A DNA stretch of 64,000 nt from Ruminococcus sp. (GCA_021199305.1 JAJQIH010000016.1:39750-103749), one strand, 5' to 3'. Positions 8,323-17,790 are shown, numbered from the stretch's first letter. Made by a program: numbers and translations. Notes: generated from the letters alone by a model not told the origin.

Positions 8323-9477
8323 TTAAAGGGTTCTGACTCTTATAACGTCAGCGGTAGCCTTTAAAGCTTCAACGTCAACGCTTCCTGTAATATCAATCAT
8401 TGAATATGCGTATTCGCCCTTTGACTTGTGTACGAAGTTTTCAATGTTAGCTCCGTCCTTGCTGATGATTGCAGTAATCTTTGTAATAAACTCAGGAACG
8501 TTCTTGTGCATAATGCAAACCATTACGTCGCCCGTCTTGTTAAGCTCAACATTCGGGAAGTTTACAGAGTTTACAATGTTTCCGTTTTCGATGTAATCAA
8601 TAAGCTCTCTTGAAGCCATAACAGCGCAGTTGTCCTCAGATTCAGGAGTAGAAGCTCCAAGATGAGGAATTGCAACAACGCCTTCAACGCCTATTACCTC
8701 GTCGTTCGGGAAGTCTGTTACGTACTTTGCAAGCTTGCCGCTTCCTAGTGCTTCAATTACAGCAGATGTGTCAACAAGCTCTCCTCTTGCGAAATTTAAA
8801 AGTCTTGCGCCGTCTTTCATCTTAGCGAAAACGTCAGCGTTAATTGAGCCTTTTGTTTCTGAGTTGTATGGAAGGTGAAGCGAGAGGTAATCAGCCTTGC
8901 TGTAAACCTCGTCAACGTCCTTTACAACAGTTACCTGCGGCTTTAAGTGAAGTGCTGCTGATACTGAAAGGAACGGGTCGTAGCCTATTACGTTCATACC
9001 CAGCGAAACCGCAACGTTTGCGAGCTTTCCGCCGATTGCTCCAAGACCTACAAGTCCTAAAGTCTTACCCATAATTTCAGGTCCGACAAACTGGCTCTTT
9101 CCTTTTTCAACCATCTTGCCAACCTCTGCTCCGTTGCCCTTTAAGCCCTTTGCCCATTCGATAGCCTCAGATACCTTACGGGAGGAAATCAAAAGTCCGA
9201 GCACAGCAAGCTCTTTTACTGCGTTAGCGTTAGCGCCAGGAGTATTGAAAACACAGATTCCCTTTTCAGCGCAGTCGGCAACAGGAATATTGTTTACTCC
9301 TGCTCCTGCTCTCGCAATAGCAAGAAGATTGTCGTCAAATTCCATATCATGCATAGAAGCTGAACGAACAATTATAGCGTCAGGCGACTGTACGTCGTCA
9401 GAAACCTCGTACTTTGCCTTGTCAAAAAGGTCTGTTCCGCAAGCCGCAATCTTATTAAGCTTTTTAATCTTATACAT
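8323..9477 (-). CDS. serA: D-3-phosphoglycerate dehydrogenase
   Basis: The 384-residue NAD-dependent D-2-hydroxyacid dehydrogenase has the nucleotide fold motif GLVGLGAIGGKLANVAVSLG (about residues 139-158), the FARGELVD segment with the substrate Arg, and the HLGASTPESEDNCA motif with the catalytic His. A C-terminal ACT domain starts VMVCIMHKNVPEFITKITAIISKDGANI and probably senses serine. It oxidises 3-phosphoglycerate to phosphohydroxypyruvate, the first serine-synthesis step. It follows serC by 22 nt in a two-gene operon. Confidence 0.95.
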   Translation of the reverse strand: MYKIKKLNKIAACGTDLFDKAKYEVSDDVQSPDAIIVRSASMHDMEFDDNLLAIARAGAGVNNIPVADCAEKGICVFNTPGANANAVKELAVLGLLISSRKVSEAIEWAKGLKGNGAEVGKMVEKGKSQFVGPEIMGKTLGLVGLGAIGGKLANVAVSLGMNVIGYDPFLSVSAALHLKPQVTVVKDVDEVYSKADYLSLHLPYNSETKGSINADVFAKMKDGARLLNFARGELVDTSAVIEALGSGKLAKYVTDFPNDEVIGVEGVVAIPHLGASTPESEDNCAVMASRELIDYIENGNIVNSVNFPNVELNKTGDVMVCIMHKNVPEFITKITAIISKDGANIENFVHKSKGEYAYSMIDITGSVDVEALKATADVIRVRTL

Positions 9478-9499
9478 TTATATACCACCTTTGTATCAA

Positions 9500-10582
9500 T
9501 TAAGCGTTTTCAGCCTCAAACTTCTTCATAAACTCAACAAGCTTCTTTACGCCCTCAATTGGCATAGCGTTGTAAATAGAAGCTCTCATACCGCCAACAG
9601 TTCTGTGGCCCTTCAGGTTTTCAAATCCAGCAGCCTTAGCTTCCTTGATAAACTTAGCGTCAAGCTCATCGTTTCCGGTTACAAACGGTACGTTCATAAG
9701 CGATCTGCTTTCCTTTTCAACAGTACCCTTGAAAAGCTTGCTCTCGTCTAAGAAGTCGTAAAGGATCTTTGCCTTTTCGATGTTGATTTCCTTTCTCTTT
9801 TCAAGTCCGCCTGTCTTTAAAAGCCACTTGAATACCTTGCCGCAAATATAAATTCCGTAGCAAGGAGGAGTGTTGTAAAGTGAATCAGCGTCAGCCTGAG
9901 TTTTCCACTTAACCATTGTTGGAGTTCCCTCTAAAACGTCGTCTGTGATTAGGTCCTCACGGATGATTGCAATAACAACGCCAGCAGGTCCTACATTCTT
10001 CTGAACGCCTGCGTAGATAACGCCGTACTTTGTAACGTCAACAGGCTCTGAAAGGAAGCATGACGACTGGTCAGCTACTAAAAGCTTTCCCTTTGTATCA
10101 GGTAAAGTCTTGTACTTTGTTCCGTAAATTGTGTTATTCTCACAAATGTAAACGTAATCCATATCGTCAGTAATCGGAAGATCGCTTACATCAGGTATGT
10201 ATGAGAAGGTCTTGTCTGCGCTTGAAGCAAGCTCAACAGCTTCGCCGTAAATCTTAGCCTCAGCAAAAGCCTTCTTTGACCATTGACCTGTTAAAATATA
10301 ACCTGCCTTGCGATTTTTCATAAGGTTCATCGGAACTGCTGCAAACTGCATTGAAGCTCCGCCCTGTAAAAACAGAACCTTGTAGTTGTCAGGAATGTTC
10401 ATAAGCTCTCTCAGATCAGCTTCCGCCTCTTTGATAATCTGGTCGAAAACCTTTGAGCGGTGGCTCATTTCCATTACGCTCATTCCACATCCCTTGTAAT
10501 CAAGCATTTCGTCAGCAGCTTCTTTTAATACCTCTTCCGGCAAAACTGCTGGTCCTGCACTGAAATTGTAAACTCTTGACAT
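9500..10582 (-). CDS. serC: Phosphoserine aminotransferase
   Basis: The 360-residue PLP enzyme starts YNFSAGPAVLPEEVL, as in SerC. It has MSHRSKVFDQII, the LFLQGGASMQFAAVPMNL phosphate-binding region, and the Schiff-base lysine region YAGVQKNVGPAGV. It converts phosphohydroxypyruvate plus glutamate to phosphoserine. It is first in the serC-serA operon with an AGGAGGGC ribosome-binding site. A phosphoserine phosphatase is not in the window. Confidence 0.96.
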   Translation of the reverse strand: MSRVYNFSAGPAVLPEEVLKEAADEMLDYKGCGMSVMEMSHRSKVFDQIIKEAEADLRELMNIPDNYKVLFLQGGASMQFAAVPMNLMKNRKAGYILTGQWSKKAFAEAKIYGEAVELASSADKTFSYIPDVSDLPITDDMDYVYICENNTIYGTKYKTLPDTKGKLLVADQSSCFLSEPVDVTKYGVIYAGVQKNVGPAGVVIAIIREDLITDDVLEGTPTMVKWKTQADADSLYNTPPCYGIYICGKVFKWLLKTGGLEKRKEINIEKAKILYDFLDESKLFKGTVEKESRSLMNVPFVTGNDELDAKFIKEAKAAGFENLKGHRTVGGMRASIYNAMPIEGVKKLVEFMKKFEAENA

Positions 10583-10645
10583 ATTAAAGCCCTCCTATTG
10601 GTAAAAATACTTCTGGTAAGATACACCCTTACACTAAACATATTA

Positions 10646-10674
10646 ATTTTATCACTTTATTTCGCTAAAGTCAA
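10646..10674 (-). promoter_or_regulatory. Promoter of serC-serA
   Basis: On the minus strand, TTGACT (10669-10674), 17 bp, TAAAAT (10646-10651). Predicted start about 10639, giving a leader of about 57 nt. Confidence 0.65.
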
Positions 10675-10704
10675 GCAATCCGCGTAAAAATAGGGTATCT
10701 TTTG

Positions 10705-10745
10705 CAAAAACAAATGGACACCGCCCTTTTTCAATGCGATGTCCA
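10705..10745 (-). terminator. Terminator of the HtrA-type protease gene
   Basis: On the minus strand, TGGACATCGC pairs with GCGGTGTCCA (10715-10745, one G-U) and is followed by TTTGTTTTTG. Confidence 0.75.
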
Positions 10746-10789
10746 ATATATCATAAACCCTCAGATGCCGTGGCAGCGACATTTCAGGT

Positions 10790-12331
10790 TTAGTAGCCCC
10801 AGTTAAACGAGCTGTTCGTCGTCGCTTCTGTTGTATCTTCTGTTGTTGTTTCTGCGGTAGCTTCACCGAGCGTTACCTCAACGTCAATTCTGCTTCCATC
10901 TCTGTAAAGCGAAATTGTAATGGTATCTCCTGCGCTGTAGGTGTTCTTGATCTCGTTGAACTCATCGATGCTGGTGATAAGCTGACCTTCGATTCCTACA
11001 ATAACATCTCCGACTTCAATTCCTGCTTCCTCAGCAGCAGAGCCGCTTTCAACAGATACTACTTGAAAGCCCTGTGGAATGCCATAGTATTCAGAATAAA
11101 ATTCGGAAATATCGCTTCCGCTTATTCCAAGCAGCGGTCTGCCTGTAACGTAACCGTTTTCAATAAGCTCCTCTGCTATTGGCAGAGCGTCGTCGATAGG
11201 AATTGCAAAGCCTAAGTTCTCGCCGTAGGTTGAAGAAATTTTAGCTGATGTAATTCCTACAACCTGACCGTAAGCGTTAAGTAATGCGCCGCCTGAGTTA
11301 CCGCTGTTTATTGCAGCGTCCGTCTGAATAAGAGTCAATGTTTTATCTTCTATAGTAAGCTCTCTGTCAAGCGCTGAAATAATTCCTGATGTTACTGTAT
11401 TTGCAAGTGCCTGACTTAAAGGATTTCCTATAACTATTGCCGCTTCGCCAACTCTCAGCTCAGAGGATTTTCCAAATTCAACTGGTGTAAGTCCTGTCTT
11501 GTCAATTTTAATAACTGCAATGTCCGTCTGTGAATCTATTCCGACAATTTCAGCGTCAATGCCGTTGTCCGAATCGTCTGCGAAAACAACCTGAACGCTT
11601 GTCGCATCGCTTACAACGTGTGCGTTTGTGAGGATGTATCCGTCTTCGCTCATTATAATTCCTGTACCGCTTCCTGTTCCGTTAGAGAAGATACAGGAAA
11701 TTCCAACGATAGAATCTGAAACCTGATCTACAATATCAGGTATTGTCATAGCGTCCTCAGGAGCTGAAAGCTGATAAATTGTCGGAAGCTCTTTATCCTC
11801 GTTTGTTGTGCTTTCTTCCTCTGTGCTGTTGGATTCTGTCGTTTCAGCCTGAGATGAATCTGACGTAGTCGTTGATGTTGCAGTTCCTATATTTCCAGGC
11901 GATATAAGATTATAGCCTATAACACAGGTAGCTACAATTGCCAATACGCAGCAAACTGAAATAATTGCCGTTAAAACTCTTCTTTGCTTCTGACCCTTCT
12001 TATCTGCGTTCGGGTCGTAAGACATACTGTTTACCGTCTGCTGTGAATACTCCGAATAATTTGAATATTGCGGCGGTGTCTGAACCGGTGGGTTTTGTGG
12101 GTCTTGCTGTGCGTTCTGATTATAACCCTGCTGAGCGTTCTGGTTATAGCTTTGCTGTGAAGGCTGTGTCGGCTGTTCGCCATAAGAATCATTATTGCCC
12201 TCTACTACATAAGCTGAGCTTTGCTGATTGTCGTTTGCATTTTGCTCTGAATCTGAATTTGCGTTGTTGTCTGGCTTGTTGTTAAAGTCGTTTTCAAAGC
12301 CATTGTTGTTATTTCTCTCGTCATCTATCAT
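10790..12331 (-). CDS. HtrA/DegP-type serine protease with PDZ domain
   Basis: The 513-residue protein has an Asn/Gln/Ser-rich cytoplasmic N terminus (about 1-115) with NQNAQQGYNQNAQQ repeats, a membrane anchor (about 120-143), and a Thr/Ser/Glu-rich linker. A trypsin-like domain follows with the triad in LTNAHVV, DSQTDIAVIKID and AAINSGNSGGALL, then a single PDZ domain (VVSVESGSAAEEAGIEVGDVI). Such proteins degrade or refold damaged envelope proteins. A long prion-like N terminus is common in Ruminococcaceae HtrA. It is divergent from the radical SAM gene and ends in its own terminator. Confidence 0.93.
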   Translation of the reverse strand: MIDDERNNNNGFENDFNNKPDNNANSDSEQNANDNQQSSAYVVEGNNDSYGEQPTQPSQQSYNQNAQQGYNQNAQQDPQNPPVQTPPQYSNYSEYSQQTVNSMSYDPNADKKGQKQRRVLTAIISVCCVLAIVATCVIGYNLISPGNIGTATSTTTSDSSQAETTESNSTEEESTTNEDKELPTIYQLSAPEDAMTIPDIVDQVSDSIVGISCIFSNGTGSGTGIIMSEDGYILTNAHVVSDATSVQVVFADDSDNGIDAEIVGIDSQTDIAVIKIDKTGLTPVEFGKSSELRVGEAAIVIGNPLSQALANTVTSGIISALDRELTIEDKTLTLIQTDAAINSGNSGGALLNAYGQVVGITSAKISSTYGENLGFAIPIDDALPIAEELIENGYVTGRPLLGISGSDISEFYSEYYGIPQGFQVVSVESGSAAEEAGIEVGDVIVGIEGQLITSIDEFNEIKNTYSAGDTITISLYRDGSRIDVEVTLGEATAETTTEDTTEATTNSSFNWGY

Positions 12332-12463
12332 AAATATACCTCCAAATAATTTAAGGTCTAAAAAAGAGGCGCAATCAAGAACTGGTCCATTAAGCCTCCG
12401 TTAAGGTTAATTATACCGTTGATTGTGAAAACCATATGATAGGTTTGTAGATTTTTAAGGTAC

Positions 12464-12492
12464 TTGAATTATTTTTGTTTTCGTGCTACTAT
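12464..12492 (+). promoter_or_regulatory. Promoter of the radical SAM gene
   Basis: TTGAAT (12464-12469), 17 bp, TACTAT (12487-12492). The -10 box is imperfect. Confidence 0.45.
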
Positions 12493-12538
12493 ATTTATGG
12501 ACTAAAAGTCCCAGAAATTTTCAAAGGGTGATTTTACT

Positions 12539-13144
12539 ATGATGAACATAACTTATGTGCTTGAAAACAAGCTTTATATCAATCTTACCAACAAGTGCCC
12601 CTGCTCCTGTATCTTTTGCATCAGAAAAAACGGCGACGGCGCTTATGGTTCTGACAGCTTGTGGCTTGACCACCAACCGAGCGAGGATGAGGTAATTGCA
12701 AGCCTTGCAAAGGAAGATCTTGACAGCTTTGATGAGATAATCTTCTGCGGCTTTGGCGAACCTACAGCCGAGCTTGAAATTATAAAGGCAGCTGCAAAAT
12801 ATCTCAGAGAGAACACATCCACAAAAATCAGAATAAACACAAACGGCCTGACCGACTTGATTTACGGCAGAGAAAATACGATTGACGAGCTTAAAGGACT
12901 TTTCGATACCGTTTCCATTTCGCTGAACGCCTCGGACGCCAAGGAATACTGCCGTGTTACAAATCCGAAGTTCGGCGAGCAGGCATTTGATTGTATGATT
13001 AAATTTGCCACTCGTGCAAAGGATCTTTTTGACAGCGTTATTTTATCGGTAGTAGACGTTATAAGCGAGGAAGAAATTCAAAAATGCGAGCTTCTGACAA
13101 AGTCGCTCGGTATTCCTCTGAGGGTCAGAAAATACGCTGAATAA
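12539..13144 (+). CDS. Radical SAM protein, TatD-associated family
   Basis: The 201-residue protein has the cluster motif CPCSCIFC (CxxxCxxC) after LYINLTNK, then the radical SAM GGE-like segment FCGFGEPTAE and the SISLNASDAKEYCRVTNP strand. The short length and the INLTNKCPCSCIFCIRKN start match the group of small radical SAM enzymes that often accompany TatD nucleases. No tatD lies next to it here. The substrate is unknown. It binds a 4Fe-4S cluster and SAM by family inference. ATGATG at the start leaves a one-codon ambiguity. Confidence 0.85.
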   Translation: MMNITYVLENKLYINLTNKCPCSCIFCIRKNGDGAYGSDSLWLDHQPSEDEVIASLAKEDLDSFDEIIFCGFGEPTAELEIIKAAAKYLRENTSTKIRINTNGLTDLIYGRENTIDELKGLFDTVSISLNASDAKEYCRVTNPKFGEQAFDCMIKFATRAKDLFDSVILSVVDVISEEEIQKCELLTKSLGIPLRVRKYAE

Positions 13145-13146
13145 GC

Positions 13147-13175
13147 TTGCAATAACTCGGTCGGTGTGCTACAAT
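13147..13175 (+). promoter_or_regulatory. Promoter of the MraY-like/phospholipid operon
   Basis: TTGCAA (13147-13152), 17 bp, TACAAT (13170-13175), directly after the radical SAM stop codon. An AGGAGG site precedes the ATG at 13211. Confidence 0.6.
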
Positions 13176-13210
13176 ATTTAAGGCAAATGTAACTTCAGGA
13201 GGATCAAAAA

Positions 13211-14191
13211 ATGCTTAAAAACTTAATTCCGTCCGCTTATGAAAGCATCTACTACGGACTGTTTATTCTTTGCGGATTTTTTATACCGTTTCTTTCAATC
13301 AGAGTGTTTAAAAATATTCTTCCAAGGGATAAGGGAAGAGATTTCGCCTTAAACGGCAAGCTTTCAGAGGGCAAGCCGAGAGGAGCAGGACTTCTGATGT
13401 TCACCTCCTTTATTATAACGGTTGCGCTTTTTGTTCCGCTTACCGTAGAGCTTATAATTTACATTGCTTTTATTTATCTTGAAATGCTCAGCGGCTATCT
13501 TGACGACAGCGCTGCAATTCCGTGGGGAAGGGTTAAAAAGGGCCTTATCGACCTTGTAGTTTCTGTTGGAATCTCCGCCACCTACTGCGTTTACAATGAG
13601 CCGACTGTAAAGCTCGCGCTTGTCGGTGTCAGCTTTACGCTGCCGACAGTTGTGTATATAGTTCTGGGTGCAGCTTTGGTCTGGGGTTCGATAAATGTAA
13701 CAAACTGCTCTGACGGAGTTGACGGACTTTGCGGAAGCTTAAGCATTATTTCCCTCGCCACAGTTTTTATTCTGATGCAAAATATGATAAATCTCGGCGA
13801 GGAAGCGGACGATTTCAGACTTATTATTCTGTCTGCAATTTTAATGCTGATAGCGTATTTGTGGTATAATACCTCGCCTAGCGTTATGCTGATGGGCGAC
13901 GCTGGTTCCCGTGCGCTGGGAGTTCTTATTGCCCTTTCGGCTATGAAGCTCGGCTCGCCGCTGCTGTTCCTGATTTTTGCATTTATGCTTATAATCGACG
14001 GAGGCTTAAGCCTTCTCAAGATTTCCTGCATCAAGTTTTTAAAAATGAAGAACTTTATGAAAAACATCAGAACGCCGATTCACGACCATATGAGAAAGAA
14101 TAACGGCTGGAGCGATACACAGGTGGTAACCCGCTTTTCAATCGTTCAGGGAGTAATTTCACTCGCTCTGATCGGCTTTTTAACAAGATAA
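13211..14191 (+). CDS. MraY-family phospho-sugar transferase
   Basis: The 326-residue polytopic protein has about ten membrane segments. MraY family motifs appear in order: RGAGLLMF, LSGYLDD (Mg-binding Asp pair), NVTNCSDGVDGL (NxxDGxDGL), LMGDAGSRALG (GDxGS) and TPIHDHMRKNNGWSDTQVV, which corresponds to the PIHHHFE...GWxE loop of MraY. It may be the cell's lipid I synthase or a paralogue for another undecaprenyl-linked polymer. It is outside any dcw cluster, and the His-rich loop is altered (HDH for HHH). Co-transcription with pssA and psd suggests an envelope-building role. Confidence 0.85.
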   Translation: MLKNLIPSAYESIYYGLFILCGFFIPFLSIRVFKNILPRDKGRDFALNGKLSEGKPRGAGLLMFTSFIITVALFVPLTVELIIYIAFIYLEMLSGYLDDSAAIPWGRVKKGLIDLVVSVGISATYCVYNEPTVKLALVGVSFTLPTVVYIVLGAALVWGSINVTNCSDGVDGLCGSLSIISLATVFILMQNMINLGEEADDFRLIILSAILMLIAYLWYNTSPSVMLMGDAGSRALGVLIALSAMKLGSPLLFLIFAFMLIIDGGLSLLKISCIKFLKMKNFMKNIRTPIHDHMRKNNGWSDTQVVTRFSIVQGVISLALIGFLTR

Positions 14192-14232
14192 ACAACAGAT
14201 AACAGGGAGAAAAATACAGGGAGAGAAAAACA

Positions 14233-14874
14233 ATGCTGGGGTTTTATAATTACACGGTCATACTGACCTACTTGGGACTTGCTTCTTCAATTTTTGGAAT
14301 CACACAGGTAATTGAAGTCTACAAAGGACACGGCAACTATTCGATTGCGTTTTTATGTCTTTTGATTTCAGGACTGTGCGATTTGTTTGACGGAAGAATT
14401 GCAAGAATGAAAAAGGACAGAACCGACAGAGAAAAGGTTTTCGGTATTCAGATAGATTCGCTTTGCGACCTGATTTTCTTTGGCGTATTTCCGGCAATTC
14501 TCGGCTACTCGTTTGGTATGAATCACGGACTGGGTCTCATTGCAGCGATTGCGATAGTTTTGTCGGCTGTAATTCGTCTTGGCTACTTTAATACCGTCGA
14601 GCAGGAGCGTCAGTCACAAACGCAGGAAAAGCGTCACGATTACAGAGGACTTCCCGTTACGTCGGTAGCTATAATTCTGCCGATTATTTACATAGCGGGC
14701 GGCGGACTTTTAGGGAGAACCTTCCCGTTCGTTTTTCAGATTTGCCTTATTGTTATAAGCGCGCTGTTCCTTATAAAGTTCAGAGTTAAAAAGCCGCAGA
14801 TTTTCGGAGTTTTGCTGCTTTTGTTAATTGGCGTTCTTATCCTTATAGGCTTCTTTCAGGGGAGATTACGATAA
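14233..14874 (+). CDS. pssA: CDP-diacylglycerol-serine O-phosphatidyltransferase
   Basis: The 213-residue membrane protein carries the CDP-alcohol phosphotransferase motif LCDLFDGRIARMKK...FGIQIDSLCD (DxxDGxxAR, then GxxxDxxxD) near residues 50-80, followed by hydrophobic segments. It condenses CDP-diacylglycerol with serine to make phosphatidylserine. psd directly follows, with its ATG sharing a base with this stop codon, so the two steps of phosphatidylethanolamine synthesis are coupled. Confidence 0.92.
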   Translation: MLGFYNYTVILTYLGLASSIFGITQVIEVYKGHGNYSIAFLCLLISGLCDLFDGRIARMKKDRTDREKVFGIQIDSLCDLIFFGVFPAILGYSFGMNHGLGLIAAIAIVLSAVIRLGYFNTVEQERQSQTQEKRHDYRGLPVTSVAIILPIIYIAGGGLLGRTFPFVFQICLIVISALFLIKFRVKKPQIFGVLLLLLIGVLILIGFFQGRLR

Positions 14875-15707
14875 TGGCACTTAAAATAAACCGTGAAACA
14901 ACAGCGCAGGATAAATTTCTAAAAACAGTTTACGGTAACGCTTTTCTGCGCTCACTTATAAAGCCGTTTACCTGTCCCGCTTTCTCTGCTTTTTCGGGCA
15001 AGCTTTTAAGCTGCCCTTTATCAGGACTGCTAATAAAGCCCTTCATTTCGGCTAATAAGATTGATATGAGCGATTACGAGGCGAAAGATTACACCTCCTT
15101 TAACGACTTTTTTACAAGGAAGGTTAAAGCTGGCGCCCGACCGATTGACAAGTCGGCTAAGATTATTTCGCCCTGCGACGGAAAAGCGACCGCCTATAAA
15201 ATCTCAACAACAGGCGTGTTTAAAATCAAAGGCTCCTTCTACGATTTGTATTCGCTTACAAGAAGCGAGAAAATCGCCAACCGCTTTAACGGAGGAACGG
15301 CTGTTATTATTCGCCTTTGCGTCGACAACTACCACCGCTACTGCTACCCGATTTCAGGAATAAAGTCGAAAAACAAAAAGATTGGCGGCTTCTTGCACAC
15401 GGTAAATCCGGCGGCTCTTGATCATATCAAGGTCTTTTGTGAGAACTCGAGAGAGTGCTGCGTTATAAGAAATAAGGACGTCTGTGTGGCGCAAATTGAA
15501 GTCGGAGCGCTGATGGTTGGTAAAATTTCAAACAATACGCCCGACAGAGCGAGTGTCAGAAAGGGCGAGGAAAAGGGCTACTTTGAGTTTGGCGGCTCGA
15601 CAATCGTCCTGCTTATAAACGGCTGCAATGTCAGGGAAGAGCTTATAAACAACACCAGACACGGCTTTGAAACAATCATTAAACAAGGCGAAGCAATTTC
15701 ATTTTGA
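14874..15707 (+). CDS. psd: Phosphatidylserine decarboxylase proenzyme
   Basis: The 277-residue protein has the DFFTRKVKAGARPI and ISPCDGKATAY motifs, the histidine-containing DNYHRYCYP, QIEVGALMVGKI, and the self-cleavage site FGGSTIVLL. The GGST serine becomes the pyruvoyl group of the alpha subunit, leaving a small C-terminal chain. The product is phosphatidylethanolamine. It begins inside the pssA stop (TAATG). Confidence 0.93.
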   Translation: MALKINRETTAQDKFLKTVYGNAFLRSLIKPFTCPAFSAFSGKLLSCPLSGLLIKPFISANKIDMSDYEAKDYTSFNDFFTRKVKAGARPIDKSAKIISPCDGKATAYKISTTGVFKIKGSFYDLYSLTRSEKIANRFNGGTAVIIRLCVDNYHRYCYPISGIKSKNKKIGGFLHTVNPAALDHIKVFCENSRECCVIRNKDVCVAQIEVGALMVGKISNNTPDRASVRKGEEKGYFEFGGSTIVLLINGCNVREELINNTRHGFETIIKQGEAISF

Positions 15708-15721
15708 CAGGAGAGTTTTTT

Positions 15722-17662
15722 GTGGATGCAATTTCAAATTTCGAGGAATTTGACAAATATAATACCTATTACGGCAACGACCTGGGCGCCATTATTGACG
15801 GGGATATAACCCGATTCAAGGTATGGAGCCCTTGTTCTTATTGTGTGTTTATAAATATTTACGCCGATGGCGAGGGACAGAATCTTGTCGAAACGCTGCC
15901 AATGCGAAGAATTGAAAACGGCGTCTGGTATATTGAGTTTGCAAGAAGCCTTGACGGCTATTTTTATACCTACACCTATGAGTACGATATGAAGCGGTTC
16001 GAGGGTACCGACGTTTACGCTAAAGCCTGCGGAATCAACGGCAAGCGAAGCGCTGTTGTTGACCTTGGTACAACCAACCCTGACGGCTGGGAGGAGCATA
16101 AACGCCCGAAACTTAATTCTCACACCGATGCTATAATTTACGAAGCACACGTGCGGGATTTTTCTATCGACCCTTCAAGCGGCGTCAGCGAGCAAAACAG
16201 GGGAAAGTTTTTAGCCTTTACAGAAAAGAAAACCACCTGTGGCAGCTCGGCGACCTGCCTTTCGCACCTTAAAGCGCTGGGAGTTACGCACGTTCAGCTT
16301 CTACCGATTTTCGATTTCTGCACAGTTGACGAAGCTCACCCGGAAAAGCGTGAGTACAACTGGGGGTACGACCCGCTCAATTATAACTGCCCGGAGGGGT
16401 CCTATTCGACAAATCCTTACGACCCGAAGTGCCGTATAAGAGAGCTTAAACAGCTTATTATGGCGCTCCACGAGGCTGGTATCGGCGTTGTTATGGACGT
16501 CGTTTACAACCACACCTACTTTACCGAAAAGTCTGCGTTTCACCTCGCTCAGCCGTATTACTACCACCGCACAAAAATGGGCAGGTTCACAAACGGCTCC
16601 GGCTGTGGCAACGAAACGGCGAGCGACCACAAAATGATGCAGAAATTCATCCTCGACTCGGTGCTTTACTGGGCGAGGGAATACAAGCTTGACGGCTTTC
16701 GCTTCGACCTGATGGGTCTTATCGACATCGACACCGTAAACCTGATACGTGACAAGCTTAACGAGCTTGACCCCTCAATTTTAATGTACGGCGAAGGCTG
16801 GACGGGCGGCGAAAGCGCCCTCAACGCTACAAAGCTCAGCTACAAATTCAACAGCTACAGCTTCGGGAGAGTCGGACTATTTAACGACAATCTGCGTGAT
16901 GCAGTCAAGGGCAGCACTTTCGACACCGCAAATAAAGGCTACGTCAGCGGAAATTTCTACGAAACTACTATCGTCAAGCGTGGACTTGTCGGAAGCGTTC
17001 CGCACCACGATATTGACGGCTATATGGAAGCCTGCTGGGCGTTCGAGCCAACGCAAGCTATAAACTATGTCGAGGCGCACGACAACCTCACCCTCTGGGA
17101 TAAGCTTTCAATTTGCGGCGCTGAGTTTTCGGATGCTGAGCGTGTCGCAATGGATAAGCTGTCGGCCGCTTTGGTGATGTTCTCGCAGGGCATTCCTTTT
17201 TTGCAGCTGGGGCAGGACTTTTTACGAAGCAAGCCGAGGCCGAACGTGCCAGCGGACGCGAAGCTTAACGAGCGGTACGAGTGGGACAGCTACAACTCAC
17301 CCGACTTCACCAACAGCATAAAATGGCAGCAAAAGGACGAGAACAAGGCGGTATTTAACTACTACCGCGCGCTGATACGCTTTCGAAAGGCGCATCCGCT
17401 CTTTCGGCTTTCAAGCAAACAAGAGATAGACCAGCGAATTTCCTTCCCCGATTCGGGCGACTTAAACATCATTATCGAGCGGCTTGAGGGTGAGGGTGAA
17501 GCACTCTATCTTGTTGTGAATCCGTATACAGAAAAGCGAACCACTCACATTGGCGTTTCTTACAGGATTATCTTTGATGAGAAAGGCCGTGAGCAGGAGG
17601 AGATTTTAAGCGGCGAGGTGACTGTACCGCCGCTGTGTGCTATTGTTTTAAGACAAGTATAA
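15722..17662 (+). CDS. pulA: Type I pullulanase (GH13)
   Basis: The protein has about 646 residues and no signal peptide, so it is cytoplasmic. An N-terminal CBM48-like domain (TRFKVWSPCS) precedes the catalytic barrel with type I pullulanase motifs: IYEAHVRDFS, HVQLLPIFDF, the diagnostic YNWGYDPLNYNCPEGSYS, VVMDVVYNHT, DGFRFDLMG (nucleophile Asp), MYGEGWTGG (acid Glu) and NYVEAHDN (third Asp). It hydrolyses alpha-1,6 branches of starch or glycogen. The GTG at 15722 is preferred over the TTG at 15704 because AGGAGAG precedes it. It is last in the operon with psd. Confidence 0.92.
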   Translation: MDAISNFEEFDKYNTYYGNDLGAIIDGDITRFKVWSPCSYCVFINIYADGEGQNLVETLPMRRIENGVWYIEFARSLDGYFYTYTYEYDMKRFEGTDVYAKACGINGKRSAVVDLGTTNPDGWEEHKRPKLNSHTDAIIYEAHVRDFSIDPSSGVSEQNRGKFLAFTEKKTTCGSSATCLSHLKALGVTHVQLLPIFDFCTVDEAHPEKREYNWGYDPLNYNCPEGSYSTNPYDPKCRIRELKQLIMALHEAGIGVVMDVVYNHTYFTEKSAFHLAQPYYYHRTKMGRFTNGSGCGNETASDHKMMQKFILDSVLYWAREYKLDGFRFDLMGLIDIDTVNLIRDKLNELDPSILMYGEGWTGGESALNATKLSYKFNSYSFGRVGLFNDNLRDAVKGSTFDTANKGYVSGNFYETTIVKRGLVGSVPHHDIDGYMEACWAFEPTQAINYVEAHDNLTLWDKLSICGAEFSDAERVAMDKLSAALVMFSQGIPFLQLGQDFLRSKPRPNVPADAKLNERYEWDSYNSPDFTNSIKWQQKDENKAVFNYYRALIRFRKAHPLFRLSSKQEIDQRISFPDSGDLNIIIERLEGEGEALYLVVNPYTEKRTTHIGVSYRIIFDEKGREQEEILSGEVTVPPLCAIVLRQV

Positions 17663-17697
17663 GTACGGAGATACAACCCCGCCAATAAAAAACTACA

Positions 17698-17724
17698 AGC
17701 GACTGTTATGCGGTCGCTTTTTTT
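17698..17724 (+). terminator. Terminator of the pullulanase operon
   Basis: AGCGAC and GTCGCT arms (17698-17718) are followed by seven T residues. Confidence 0.75.
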
Positions 17725-17755
17725 GTGCCACAAAATACTAATACGACTTTCGGGT

Positions 17756-17790
17756 AAAAGAAAAAGGGAACGGATAAATCCGTTCCCTTT
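17756..17790 (-). terminator. Terminator of the large surface protein gene
   Basis: AAGGGAACGGA and TCCGTTCCCTT arms (17764-17788), read on the minus strand, are followed by TTTTTC. It lies about 40 nt past the stop at 17827. Confidence 0.8.

Noticed and set aside
9116..9751. Plus-strand frame of 211 codons opposite serA and serC
   Set aside because: It lies wholly antisense to two confidently identified genes, has no ribosome-binding site and shows no family features.
12410..12415. TATAAT on the minus strand as the HtrA-type protease promoter
   Set aside because: No -35 box at 16-18 bp and no extended -10, so no promoter was annotated.
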